A stretch of 38,043 nucleotides of DNA, from contig PHCF01000014.1 in assembly GCA_002842145.1 (NCBI GenBank), positions 1 to 38,043 on the forward strand. The letters are read 5' to 3'. The DNA comes from Betaproteobacteria bacterium HGW-Betaproteobacteria-6. GTDB lineage: Bacteria > Pseudomonadota > Gammaproteobacteria > Burkholderiales > Rhodocyclaceae. Position 1 is the stretch's first letter, and each line of letters opens with the position of its first letter. Made by a program: the position numbers and the translations under genes. The notes under the pieces are model-generated. The model was not told the origin of the DNA. It did not search any database and saw only the letters and a program-made list of their open reading frames with translations. Of this stretch, positions 17,602 through 25,776 are shown one piece after another.

Positions 17602-19212
17602 GTCGGAACTTTCCAGTCGAGATCGCGATGGCGGGCGAGGTGGCGCGGCGTCCACGAATGCGCCGAGCGGGAGACGAAATGATAGCGCGCGACGTGATAC
17701 GAGGGATCGAAGCCGTAGAAATTGCGGCGCATTTCGGCCAGTTCCTCGGCGCGGTAGGCGGCCAGCGGTTTGGCGGCTTCGTCGGCGTGGCGTTTGGCCT
17801 GCTTGGCCGCGAGTTTTTCGGGGAAATCCGGGGCGGCGGCCAGTTCGGCGGCGCGCCGGGCGACATCGACGGCGAAGCCGGGGCCGGGCAGGCAGGCGTC
17901 GTAGAAGCCGAGCTTGACGGCTTCCGGCGCCGTCATCGGCAGGCGGTGACGCATGATGGCCTTGGCCCCGTCGTCGCCGACGCGGGGTGGCAGCAGGTAG
18001 GTCCAGAACTCCGAGCCGTAGAGGTTGCCCATGTTCTTGTAATGCGGGTTGAGCATGACGCCGTCGCGGGCCCAGACGAAATCGGCAGCGCGGGCCAGGA
18101 AGCAGCCGCCGGCGCCGGCATTGCCGCCGACCGCGGCCACGGTCAACTGCGTTTCGCAGCGCAAAATGGCCTCGGCCAGATCGTCGATGGCGTTGATGTT
18201 GGCCCACGACTCGGATGACCCGGGTTGGCCGCGCCGTGGCCCACAGAAAGGCTTCGGTCAGGCGCCGGCACTGACCGGTACTCATCGCGCCGTTGTAGAA
18301 CTCGAAGCTCAGGAAACCGACCGAGTTTCCGTTCCATTCGGCCTCTTCGTAGGCGATGTCCTGCCAGGTCGGCACCGACGATTTCCAGTAGCCGGCAGCC
18401 GGTGGCAACTCGGGCAACTCGGCCGCCGCCGGGCAGGCCTGCGTCGCCGGCAGTTTGATGCCACCAGCCGGCTTGACGTGGCCGATCCACACCGCGCCGT
18501 CAGCCGTCGCCCGGCAAATGGCCGTTTCACGGCGACCGAGCAGGCTGCCCGGCTCACCCTTGAGCACAGCCTCGGGCCAGGCATCGAACAGATGGCAGGG
18601 CTGGCCGAACAGTTGATCGGCGACGCCGGGATACCCATCGGCAGCGTTGAGCTTGGCCAGGATGGCGGCACTCGTTTCGCTATGCCAGTCGATGGCGCGG
18701 TCGGCCTGCCGGATCAGCGCGTGAGCCTGCCCCGGCACGCGCGCCGGTTTGAAATTTGGCTCATTTTTCCCGTTGACCGTAGCAATCACCGCCTGGACCG
18801 CCGCCTCGGTCATTTCGTGGCGGTAGATCGAGGCCTTGCGGGCCGACCGCATCGGGAAGGTCGCCGACGCCCAGACCGGCCCCGCGTCCATCTCGGCCTC
18901 AGCCTGTAACACTGTGATGCCCCACTCGTTGGCGCCATGCTGAATCGCCCAGTCGAGTGCGGATGGACCACGGTCGCCAACAGGTCCCGGATGGACGATC
19001 AGGCAGCAGTACCGCGACCAGATCGATTCGGGAATCGCCCGTTTCAAAAATGGCGCGATGATCAAATCCGGCAGGAACAGCGCCACAGCCTCCTCGGAGA
19101 CCGCATCGGCAATGTCGAATTCGATGCTGATTTCGTGGCCGCGTGTAACAAGTTCGCAATAAAGTCGCTGGGTCAGACCGTTGAAGCTATGGGTAATGAA
19201 GAGAATTCGCAC
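17598..19212 (-). pseudogene. hoxX: hoxX, interrupted by an internal deletion and frameshift
   Basis: HoxX makes the CO ligand of the NiFe site from formyl-tetrahydrofolate/formyl-CoA, mainly in aerobic growth. The N-terminal formyl-transferase-like half is intact (GTG at 19212, RILFITHSFNGL; HPGPVGDRGPSALDWAI; LIRQADRAIDW). So is most of the crotonase-like half, in another frame (ESWANINAIDD, AAVGGNAGAGGCFLA, MLNPHYKNMGNLYGSEFW). At about 18212-18219 the sequence jumps from TRVI to ESWANINAI. Relatives carry roughly 25 more residues there, including a glycine-rich active-site strand. The frame also changes, so the N-terminal frame continues as Arg/Pro-rich nonsense into hoxA. A motif copy codes TVNGKNEPNFK. 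Confidence 0.82.
18748..18780 (-). repeat. 33-bp interspersed motif, copy F
   Basis: ACGGTCAAC, GGGAAAAATGAG, CCAAATTTCAAA on the minus strand, in frame within the intact first half of hoxX (TVNGKNEPNFK). Confidence 0.87.
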
Positions 19213-19379
19213 GATTTACAGTTCTTTACAATTCATATCGACAAGGAGGAGCGAGGCAGGACGGGGCTTTGCGGGGCGCTCTGTCCCACGCCGCATACCT
19301 CTATGACTTTCGCGATATTTTTCAGACACTTGGCTTTGTCTACGATGCACATCAATAAAAATGGGATCGGAGAACAACA

Positions 19380-19586
19380 ATGCAAACACAGCAAACCAAA
19401 GTCAAACCGCGGGAACTTCCCGCCAGCCGGGCGCCACGTCCGGAATACGTCGCCGCTATCCGCTACCCGGACGGTCGTCGTGACCTGTTTCACATCCGCA
19501 ACGCCGACAATTATGCCGACGCCCGCGAACTCGTCATTTCCGAAGTCGGCGACGTGCTGTCGGTAATGATCGCGCTGCGCCACTAA
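19380..19586 (+). CDS. Small protein of unknown function, 68 residues
   Basis: Starts ATG at 19380 behind GGAGAA, ends at 19586, convergent with hypE (7 bases apart) and divergent from hoxX. The body (RPEYVAAIRYPDGRRDLFHIRNADNYADARELVISEVGDVLSVMIALRH) looks like a compact beta-alpha-beta unit with a basic, Pro-rich N-terminus. There are no cysteines, signal peptide or membrane segment. I do not recognise a family. The only opposite gene pair within the hydrogenase island lies here, so a role in hydrogenase control is possible but unsupported. Confidence 0.65.
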   Translation: MQTQQTKVKPRELPASRAPRPEYVAAIRYPDGRRDLFHIRNADNYADARELVISEVGDVLSVMIALRH

Positions 19587-19593
19587 ACCAGTC

Positions 19594-20646
19594 TCAGCAA
19601 ATCCGCGGCAACTGCTCGCCGCTCAGCCAGTCCACGATACGGCGACCGCCAAAACCGGTCGTCATCTGGACGAAATGGTGCTCATCCGCATGCACCGTAC
19701 CGACAATGGCCGCCGCCGCACCCAATGGATGTGCGCGCATGGCGGCCAATAGCTTCTCCGCATCCGCTTCGGCGCAGATCGCTACCAGTTTTCCCTCGTT
19801 GGCGACATAAAGCGGGTCCAATCCCAGAAATTCGCAGGCTGCGTTGACCGCTGGCGTAACCGGCAAGGCCTTCTCCTGCAACATCATGCCGACCCCGGAT
19901 TGCTTGGCAATCTCGTTGAGCGTCGTGGCCAGCCCGCCCCGTGTCGGGTCGCGCAGCACATGGATATCGGCGCCACAGGCCCGCATCGCCTCGATCAAGC
20001 CATGCAGGGCGGCCGTGTCGGAAACGATGGGGGATTCAAAACCAAGGCTCTCGCGCTCGGCCATGATCGCCATGCCGTGATCGCCCAGTGTGCCGGAAAC
20101 CAGAATGACATCGCCCGGCTTCGCATAACGGCCTGACAGTTCCCTACCCGGTGCCACGACGCCGATGCCGGTCGTCGTAATGAACACCCCGTCGCCCTTG
20201 CCGCGCTCGACCACCTTGGTATCGCCAGTCACCACCGGCACCCCGGCCTCCTTCGCCGCCGCCGCCATGCTTTGCACGATGCGCGCCAGATCGGCGAGTT
20301 TGAAGCCTTCTTCAAGGATGAAGCCGGCCGAAAGGTAGAGCGGCCTGGCTCCCATCATGGCCACGTCGTTGATCGTGCCATGCACCGACAGGCAGCCAAT
20401 ATCGCCGCCCGGGAAGAACAGCGGCGAGACGACATGGCTGTCTGTCGCCATGACCAATCGGCCTTCACCCGGGTTCGGCAGCAGCGCGCCATCGTCGCCC
20501 TGGGCCAGATATTCGTTGCAGAGATATTTGGCGAACAGTTCCTCGATCAGTTGCGCCATGGCACGGCCGCCGGAGCCGTGAGCCATGTCGACATGGCCGT
20601 GCTTGATGTCGAGGGGACGGATGTAGTTTTTGCGGGTTTCGGTCAT
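19594..20646 (-). CDS. hypE: Hydrogenase maturation protein HypE
   Basis: 350 residues of the AIR-synthase/PurM fold: HGSGGRAM, QGDDGAL, ATDSHVVSPLFFPGGDIG, VVTGDTKVVERG, SGTLGDHGMAIM and RDPTRGGLATTLNE. It ends in the invariant PRIC, whose cysteine is carbamoylated by HypF and dehydrated to thiocyanate, giving the CN ligands of the active-site iron. It belongs to hypCDE but is separated from hypD by about 590 bases containing an inverted-repeat element, so it may depend on readthrough or its own promoter. Confidence 0.97.
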   Translation of the reverse strand: MTETRKNYIRPLDIKHGHVDMAHGSGGRAMAQLIEELFAKYLCNEYLAQGDDGALLPNPGEGRLVMATDSHVVSPLFFPGGDIGCLSVHGTINDVAMMGARPLYLSAGFILEEGFKLADLARIVQSMAAAAKEAGVPVVTGDTKVVERGKGDGVFITTTGIGVVAPGRELSGRYAKPGDVILVSGTLGDHGMAIMAERESLGFESPIVSDTAALHGLIEAMRACGADIHVLRDPTRGGLATTLNEIAKQSGVGMMLQEKALPVTPAVNAACEFLGLDPLYVANEGKLVAICAEADAEKLLAAMRAHPLGAAAAIVGTVHADEHHFVQMTTGFGGRRIVDWLSGEQLPRIC

Positions 20647-20740
20647 AGGGTTGGGTCAATGTATCTTGTAGGGCGCTGAGGCGCAGCTTTTCGCACCTGA
20701 CGCGGCGGTAGTTTTCTGCACCGTTGGGTTCCGCCCTTGC

Positions 20741-21192
20741 GGGGCGTCTCACTTTTTCTTGCTTCGCCAAGAAAAAGTAAGCAAAAAGAAGGCGACCCTG
20801 GGTCGGTGCCGGCTGCGCCGGTTCGTCCTCGCCCTTCTTCCGCCAGCCCTTGCGTTGCTCGGCACCTCTCAAGGGGCCCGGTGAAACGATCCGAGATTGA
20901 GCTTGGGTGCCGAGATGACTGATTTCATTTTTGGCCGTTTTTTCCGGTTGACCGTGGGAATGTACTTTTCCGGCAAAACGGTCGAGCCCGGACGCCTTTC
21001 GGGTCCCCGTGGAAGGCGCTGAGCAACGAAGGTAGGCCGGGGGCAGTCGGCTGGCGTTGTCTGAGCCGCAGGCGAGTTTAGCCAGCCGCCCGGCCTGCCG
21101 AGTAGCGCAAGGAACCGGCAACGCCGGCGCCGCCCCCGGGGTCGCCTTTTCTTTGGCTACTTTCTTTTGGCGAAGCAAAAGAAAGTACGCCC
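20741..21192. mobile_element. MITE-like inverted-repeat element between hypE and hypD
   Basis: The left end (20741-20802) and right end (21135-21192) are imperfect inverted copies of each other. Each holds its own hairpin (left CTTTTTCTT-GCTTCGCC-AAGAAAAAG; right CTTTCTTTTG-GCGAAG-CAAAAGAAAG) and a GGCGACCC/GGGTCGCC border. A second inner pair is TTGCGTTGCTCGGCAC (left) against TGCCGAGTAGCGCAA (right). No plausible protein is encoded. Similar intergenic AT/GC hairpin repeats are common in betaproteobacteria and give spurious ORFs. It carries copy G of the 33-bp motif and interrupts the hypCDE run. Confidence 0.7.
20923..20955 (-). repeat. 33-bp interspersed motif, copy G
   Basis: ACGGTCAAC, CGGAAAAAACGG, CCAAAAATGAAA on the minus strand, in the centre of the inverted-repeat element between hypD and hypE. 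Confidence 0.85.
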
Positions 21193-21236
21193 GCGCCTCA
21201 AGCGCGGAAAACAACCGTCGAGGTGGCACCCAACCC

Positions 21237-22364
21237 TTAAGCCACATCCTTGTACCGCCCATAGGTGTAATGCGCCGCACAAGCCCCTTCCGAAGAAACC
21301 ATGCACGACCCCACCGGATTTTCCGGCGTACAAACCGTCCCGAAAATCTTGCAATCCTGCGGCCGCTTGACCCCACGCAGGATCGCCCCGCATTCGCAAG
21401 CCTTGTGGTCGGCCACCGACTGATAACCGAGCGGAAAACGCTTTTCGGCATCAAATTCGGCGAACTGGCTGCGAATGCGCAGCGCCGAGTAGGGCAGGAT
21501 GTTCAAACCACGCCATTCGAAGTTTTTGCGCATTTCGAAAACTTCGGCCACCAGAGCCTGTGCCTTCTTGTTGCCATCACGATCAACGGCCCGCGAGAAT
21601 TCGTTTTCAATCTCGGCCCGGCCTTCGTTGACCTGGCGGATCAGCATCTTGATCGCCTGCATGACGTCGAGCGGCTCGAAGCCGGCGATAACCACCGGCT
21701 TGCGATATTCCTCGGCGAAGAACTCGTACGGCCGGCTGCCAATGATGGTCGATACGTGGGCCGGGCCGATGAAGCCGTCGAGCGGCACGGTGCCCCACTG
21801 GCGCACCTCCGGCGATTCGAGAATGCTCGAGATAGCCGACGGCGTCAGTACGTGGCAGCACAGCACCGAGAAATTCTTGAGACCAAGCGCAGCGGCCTGC
21901 TTGATTGCCACGGCAGTTGGCGGCGTCGTTGTCTCGAAGCCGATGGCGAAGAAGACGACCTGCTTGTCCGGATTCTTTTGCGCCAGCGCCACCGCATCGG
22001 CGCTCGAATACACCATCCGGATGTCGCCGCCCCGGGCCTTGGCCTTGAGCAGCGAGAGGCTGTCGGAAGCCGGCACGCGCAGGCAGTCGCCGTAGGTGCA
22101 CAACGTGACGCCCTGTTCGAGGGACAGCCTGATCGCCTGATCGACGCGGCCGATGGGCAGCACGCAGACCGGGCAACCGGGGCCGTGGATCATCTTGACG
22201 TTGGCCGGCAGCAGATCGGATACGCCATAGCGCGAAATGGCATGGGTGTGGCCGCCGCAAAATTCCATGAAATGGTAACTGCGCGCGGGGTTGGCCTCGC
22301 GACGAATGGCCTCGGCCAATCCCTTGGCGACCTCGCCGTCGCGGAACTCGTCGATGTATTTCAT
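21237..22364 (-). CDS. hypD: Hydrogenase maturation protein HypD
   Basis: 375 residues with the conserved CGGHTH (C36) and GPGCPVCVLP (C64, C67) motifs, the FFAIGFETTTPPTA stretch and the C-terminal 4Fe-4S cysteine set (CECGAILRG, CKIFGTVC, GSCMVSSEGACAAHY). It forms the scaffold with HypC on which Fe(CN)2CO is built. The ATG overlaps the hypC stop by one base (TGATG). The stop borders the inverted-repeat element. Confidence 0.97.
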   Translation of the reverse strand: MKYIDEFRDGEVAKGLAEAIRREANPARSYHFMEFCGGHTHAISRYGVSDLLPANVKMIHGPGCPVCVLPIGRVDQAIRLSLEQGVTLCTYGDCLRVPASDSLSLLKAKARGGDIRMVYSSADAVALAQKNPDKQVVFFAIGFETTTPPTAVAIKQAAALGLKNFSVLCCHVLTPSAISSILESPEVRQWGTVPLDGFIGPAHVSTIIGSRPYEFFAEEYRKPVVIAGFEPLDVMQAIKMLIRQVNEGRAEIENEFSRAVDRDGNKKAQALVAEVFEMRKNFEWRGLNILPYSALRIRSQFAEFDAEKRFPLGYQSVADHKACECGAILRGVKRPQDCKIFGTVCTPENPVGSCMVSSEGACAAHYTYGRYKDVA

Positions 22365-22609
22365 CAGTGGATGGTCAGATCGTCGCCGGATGCCAACTCG
22401 CCCATTTCAGCAAACAGCTTCAAGGTCCTGGCGGCTTCTTCCGGATCGAGCTTGTTGAGTGCGTAGCCGACATGGACGATCACGTAGTCGCCCACCGCCA
22501 CGCCCTCAACCAGCGCCAGCGAGATTTCCTTCTTGACCCCGGCCAGATCGACCAGGGCGTTATCGTCGGGGCGCAGTTCAACGACCTGCGCGGGGATCGC
22601 GAGACACAT
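22364..22609 (-). CDS. hypC: Hydrogenase assembly chaperone HypC
   Basis: 81 residues beginning MCLAIPAQVVEL; Cys2, exposed after Met removal, is the iron-fragment ligand. YVIVHVGYALNKLDPEEA is the family's second signature. It partners HypD and delivers the Fe(CN)2CO unit to large subunits. It is the shortest of three HypC-family proteins in the window, is directly coupled to hypD, and so is the likely general HypC. Confidence 0.96.
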   Translation of the reverse strand: MCLAIPAQVVELRPDDNALVDLAGVKKEISLALVEGVAVGDYVIVHVGYALNKLDPEEAARTLKLFAEMGELASGDDLTIH

Positions 22610-22619
22610 CCGCGTTGCT

Positions 22620-22642
22620 CCTCAATATCGTTATTGTTGAGG
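22620..22642. other. Intergenic hairpin between hybE and hypC
   Basis: CCTCAA-N11-TTGAGG in the 53-base gap between the hyb genes and hypC. There is no U-tract. It may mark the junction or an RNA-processing site where the hyb operon meets the hyp genes. Confidence 0.3.
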
Positions 22643-22662
22643 CAGAGTCTACCTGCCTTGGT

Positions 22663-23214
22663 TCAATTCCGCTTGCCGGCCAGACGACGGAAAAATCCGC
22701 GCCGGGAAACCGGAACTTTTTCTGCTGGCTCCTGTGCTGCCAGTGTTTCTGGCGCAGCCGGCGGCGTGGCAAAGACGGTCCTGATCGCATCTGCGGCGAC
22801 CAGGCGCGCCGTCGCCATGTCCGTCAACTGATCAACTGGTGCGATGAGCGGGCAATACTGGTAGGGGCCGATATCCGGATCGTCGTCGGCAATGAACTGC
22901 ATGGTGCCGCAAGGCAGGCTCAGGTAGCGCCGCTCCCCGGCCGGAATGTCGCCCCACAACTGGCCGCCACCGGAGACCAGCAGCAGATTGACGAACCACG
23001 GCGTGATGACGACGCCCAGCCAGTCGCCGTCCAGCCGCTGAAACCCTACCGACTCAACTGCCAGCGCGCCATTGACGAACGGCAGGTCATGCATTCGCGT
23101 CTGCCAGACATGGCGATAATGGGCTTCGAGAAAGGCGGAGGGATCGTCCTCGCGCGGCCGGGCCGGATTGATCGGCGGCGGGGCGAGGGCGGGTTGGCGG
23201 ATGCGTTCAGTCAT
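22663..23214 (-). CDS. hybE: HybE-family hydrogenase assembly chaperone
   Basis: 183 residues. The family core (about 25-140) is visible as FLEAHYRHVWQTRMHDLPFVN, VESVGFQRLDGDWLGVVITPWFVNLLL and YQYCPLIAPV. HybE-type proteins bind the Tat signal of the hydrogenase small subunit until assembly is complete. The C-terminus carries SRRGFFRRLAG, which resembles a twin-arginine motif. A second HybE-family gene (hoxT) belongs to the other hydrogenase. The start overlaps the stop of the preceding HypC-like gene by 8 bases. The place in the hyb operon matches E. coli hybOABCDE. Confidence 0.9.
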   Translation of the reverse strand: MTERIRQPALAPPPINPARPREDDPSAFLEAHYRHVWQTRMHDLPFVNGALAVESVGFQRLDGDWLGVVITPWFVNLLLVSGGGQLWGDIPAGERRYLSLPCGTMQFIADDDPDIGPYQYCPLIAPVDQLTDMATARLVAADAIRTVFATPPAAPETLAAQEPAEKVPVSRRGFFRRLAGKRN

Positions 23215-23497
23215 GCGGTCGGCTCAAATCCTTGAAATGTTGCGTCGGATCGAAATCGCCTTCCAGAGATGCAGCCAGGGCGGAGAGGGCATCCTCGATC
23301 AGCTGCCGTTGCTCATCCTCGACCACTTCCCTGGCCAGACCGAGCGAGGTCAGCACCCACGTACCGACCGGTTGCGGACCAATCAGCATCATGTTGATGC
23401 GCTCACGCTCGCCGTCACGTTCAACCCAGGCGAAATCGCCTGCATTGTCGCCGCTGCCCTCCCATTCGACAACGCACTTCGGAATCGACAGGCACAT
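23207..23497 (-). CDS. HypC/HupF-family hydrogenase chaperone of the hyb operon
   Basis: 96 residues starting MCLSIPKCVVEW, with GTWVLTSLGLAREVVEDEQRQLIEDAL as the second motif. Cys2 is conserved. It is longer than HypC and resembles HupF/HoxL or HybG, which protect or load specific large subunits. It overlaps hybD by one base and hybE by eight, so it is probably dedicated to HybC. I leave the symbol open between hybG and hupF. Confidence 0.88.
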   Translation of the reverse strand: MCLSIPKCVVEWEGSGDNAGDFAWVERDGERERINMMLIGPQPVGTWVLTSLGLAREVVEDEQRQLIEDALSALAASLEGDFDPTQHFKDLSRPHD

Positions 23498-23976
23498 CAG
23501 GCACGCGCCTCCGCCGTGATGCCGAGCTGGGTCAGCTCGGCCAGCGCCATCGCGACGAGTTCCGGAACCCTGGCCGCAACCTCCGGCGACAATTCCATGC
23601 CCAACGCCATCGACACCGGCTGCATCCCGACGATGGCAATCGACTTCGGGGCGCGCTCCGTAAATTCCAGGCTGGCCAGGACGTCCGATAGGCTGACCTG
23701 GTGCGGCGACAACTTGGTCTTGAAGAACACCGGCACATCGTCGCCCTTCAACAACACCGGCGTCGCCGGTGGCTGGTTGCAGCGTACGCAGTCGACGACG
23801 ATCAAGCCGTCGAGGTTTTCCAGTTGTTCGAGCATTTCCATGCCACAGGTACCGCCGTCGATGATCTCGACATCCGGCGGCAGCGCGTACTGCCGTTCCA
23901 GTGCTTCGATGACATGCACGCCGACGCCTTCGTCGGTGAGAAGGATATTGCCGATACCGAGAACTACAACGCGCAT
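23497..23976 (-). CDS. hybD: Hydrogenase maturation endopeptidase HybD
   Basis: 159 residues of the HyaD/HybD/HupD protease family: VLGIGNILLTDEGVGVHV (nickel-sensing Glu16), EIIDGGTCGMEML (Asp) and LSPHQVSLSDVL (His), the three residues that recognise nickel in the large subunit. It removes the C-terminal tail of HybC after nickel insertion. It is separated from hybC by 66 bases containing a strong terminator-like hairpin, which would lower its expression relative to the structural genes. Confidence 0.95.
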   Translation of the reverse strand: MRVVVLGIGNILLTDEGVGVHVIEALERQYALPPDVEIIDGGTCGMEMLEQLENLDGLIVVDCVRCNQPPATPVLLKGDDVPVFFKTKLSPHQVSLSDVLASLEFTERAPKSIAIVGMQPVSMALGMELSPEVAARVPELVAMALAELTQLGITAEARA

Positions 23977-23989
23977 GCTCTTATCCGAG

Positions 23990-24018
23990 AAAAAGGGGCG
24001 CGAACACTGTCGCGCCCC
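23990..24018 (-). terminator. Intra-operonic terminator-like hairpin after hybC
   Basis: On the minus strand GGGGCGCGA-N6-TCGCGCCCC, a perfect 9-bp GC stem, then TTTTT. It sits between hybC (structural) and hybD (maturation), so it probably sets their expression ratio or protects the 3' end of the structural mRNA. Confidence 0.75.
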
Positions 24019-24042
24019 GTTGCAGAAACGACTTGTTGCCGG

Positions 24043-25755
24043 TCAAACCGCCTTCACCGTCACCACCGGGTTGTTCTCCTGATCGACGACATGCACGGCG
24101 CAAGCCAGGCAGGGATCGAAGGAATGTACGGTGCGCAGGACTTCCAGCGGCTTTTCGGGATCGGCCACCGGGTTGTCGATCAGACAGGCCTCGTAGGCAC
24201 CGGGCTGATCCTTCTCGTTGCGCGGCGCAGCATTCCAGGTGGTCGGCACGACGCACTGGTAGTTCTTGATCTTGCCATCCTCGATCACCACCCAATGCGA
24301 CAGCACGCCGCGCGGTGCCTCGTGGAAACCGACGCCCATCTGTTCGCCCTTGGGGAAAACCGGCTTGTTGAAGGTCTTGAGGTCGCCCTTGGCCATGTTG
24401 GCGAGCAGCAAATCCCACTGATTGATCAGTTCGTCGACCTGCACGGCACAGCCGACCGCGCGCGCCGCATGGCGGCCGATGGTCGAATGCAGGGCATCGA
24501 CGCCAACCTGGGTGCCGGCCACCGTGGACACCAGATCAAGGGCTGCCGTCGCGTACTTCTTGGTCGGCTCGTGGCCGGCGGCCAGCATGTTCAGCACGCG
24601 CGGCAAGGGACCAACCTGCATCGGCTTGCCGTAGAAGGTCGGCGATTTGAGCCAGCTGTATTTGCCGTCATCCTCGAAGTCGGTGTAGTTCGGCGTCGTT
24701 TCGCCCTTGTACGGATGCAGCGACTTGTCGTTGCCGTCGCTGTAGTTGTACCAGGAATGCGTGATCGCCTCGGACACGCCATCAGTGAAGTACTTGTCGT
24801 TGAAACTCGTGATCGGCTTGTAGCTTTCAAGTTTGCCGCCTTCGATGTAGCCGCCGGGCAAGGCGAATGTCGTTCCCTTGCCGTCGAGCGGCACATCCGG
24901 CACGCACAGGTAGTCGGTGATGCCCTTGCCGTACTTGGTCCAGTCGGCATAGAAGCCGCCGATGGCGCCAACGTCGACGAGATAGACGTTCTTGACGAAG
25001 TCTTCGAGCTTGAGCATCCATTCCTTGACCGCCAACAGGCGTTCGATGGTCAGCACCGACTGCGAATCGACCGATAGCGGATTGGCTACGCCGCCGACCG
25101 CAACATTCTGGATGTGCGGTGACTTGGAACCGAGCACGGCGACGATCTTGCTGGCATAGCGCTGGACTTCCAGCGCCTGCAGGTAGTGCGAGACGGCGAG
25201 CAGATTCACTTCCGGCGTCAGCTTCATGGCCGGATGACCCCAGTAGCCGTTGGTGAAAATACCGAGCTGGCCGGTGCCGACGAAGCCCTTGAGGCGCTCC
25301 TGCACCTTGATGAATTCGGCCTTGCTGTTGCCGTTCCAGTTGGACAGACTCTGCGCCAGACTGGCCGTCTTCTCGGGGTCGGCTTTCATGGCCGAGACGA
25401 CGTCGACCCAGTCGAGTGCCGACAAATGGTAGAAATGCACGATGTGGTCATGCACGGCGTGGGCCAGCATGATCATGTTGCGGATGTACTGGGCGTTCAC
25501 CGGGATTTCGAGTTGCAGCGCGTTCTCGACAGCGCGCACCGAGGCGATGGCATGCACCGTCGTGCACACGCCGCAGATACGCTGGGTGATGGCCCAGGCG
25601 TCGCGCGGATCGCGGCCGATCAGGATATTCTCGACCCCGCGCCACATCTGGCCGGAAGCCCAGGCTTTCTTGACGCGACCGCCATCCACCTCGACGTCGA
25701 CGCGCAGATGCCCCTCGATGCGGGTAACCGGGTCGATAGTGACTCTTTTGGACAT
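24043..25755 (-). CDS. hybC: Uptake [NiFe] hydrogenase large subunit, HybC type
   Basis: 570 residues. The nickel ligands are in RICGVC (C61, C64) and DPCLACAVH (C549, C552, H555). A 15-residue tail (VVDQENNPVVTVKAV) follows and is to be cut off by HybD. PVTRIEGHLRVDV opens the protein as usual. It oxidises H2 in the periplasm together with HybO; the order hybO-A-B-C and the ferredoxin/NrfD-type partners place it in group 1c. No copy of the 33-bp motif occurs anywhere in hybO, hybA, hybB or hybC. Confidence 0.97.
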   Translation of the reverse strand: MSKRVTIDPVTRIEGHLRVDVEVDGGRVKKAWASGQMWRGVENILIGRDPRDAWAITQRICGVCTTVHAIASVRAVENALQLEIPVNAQYIRNMIMLAHAVHDHIVHFYHLSALDWVDVVSAMKADPEKTASLAQSLSNWNGNSKAEFIKVQERLKGFVGTGQLGIFTNGYWGHPAMKLTPEVNLLAVSHYLQALEVQRYASKIVAVLGSKSPHIQNVAVGGVANPLSVDSQSVLTIERLLAVKEWMLKLEDFVKNVYLVDVGAIGGFYADWTKYGKGITDYLCVPDVPLDGKGTTFALPGGYIEGGKLESYKPITSFNDKYFTDGVSEAITHSWYNYSDGNDKSLHPYKGETTPNYTDFEDDGKYSWLKSPTFYGKPMQVGPLPRVLNMLAAGHEPTKKYATAALDLVSTVAGTQVGVDALHSTIGRHAARAVGCAVQVDELINQWDLLLANMAKGDLKTFNKPVFPKGEQMGVGFHEAPRGVLSHWVVIEDGKIKNYQCVVPTTWNAAPRNEKDQPGAYEACLIDNPVADPEKPLEVLRTVHSFDPCLACAVHVVDQENNPVVTVKAV

Positions 25756-25776
25756 TTTGTTCTCCTATCCCTGAAT

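Noticed and set aside
16111..19212. A single 1033-residue HoxX-HoxA fusion protein
   Set aside because: The middle 200 residues are Arg/Pro-rich nonsense, and the true HoxX second half reads in another frame ending in an ATGA overlap with hoxA. It is a consequence of the hoxX frameshift.
20465..21454. Minus-strand 329-codon open frame across the hypD-hypE gap
   Set aside because: It is low-complexity, runs through the inverted-repeat element and overlaps hypE and hypD in wrong frames. Such translations are typical artefacts of this repeat type.
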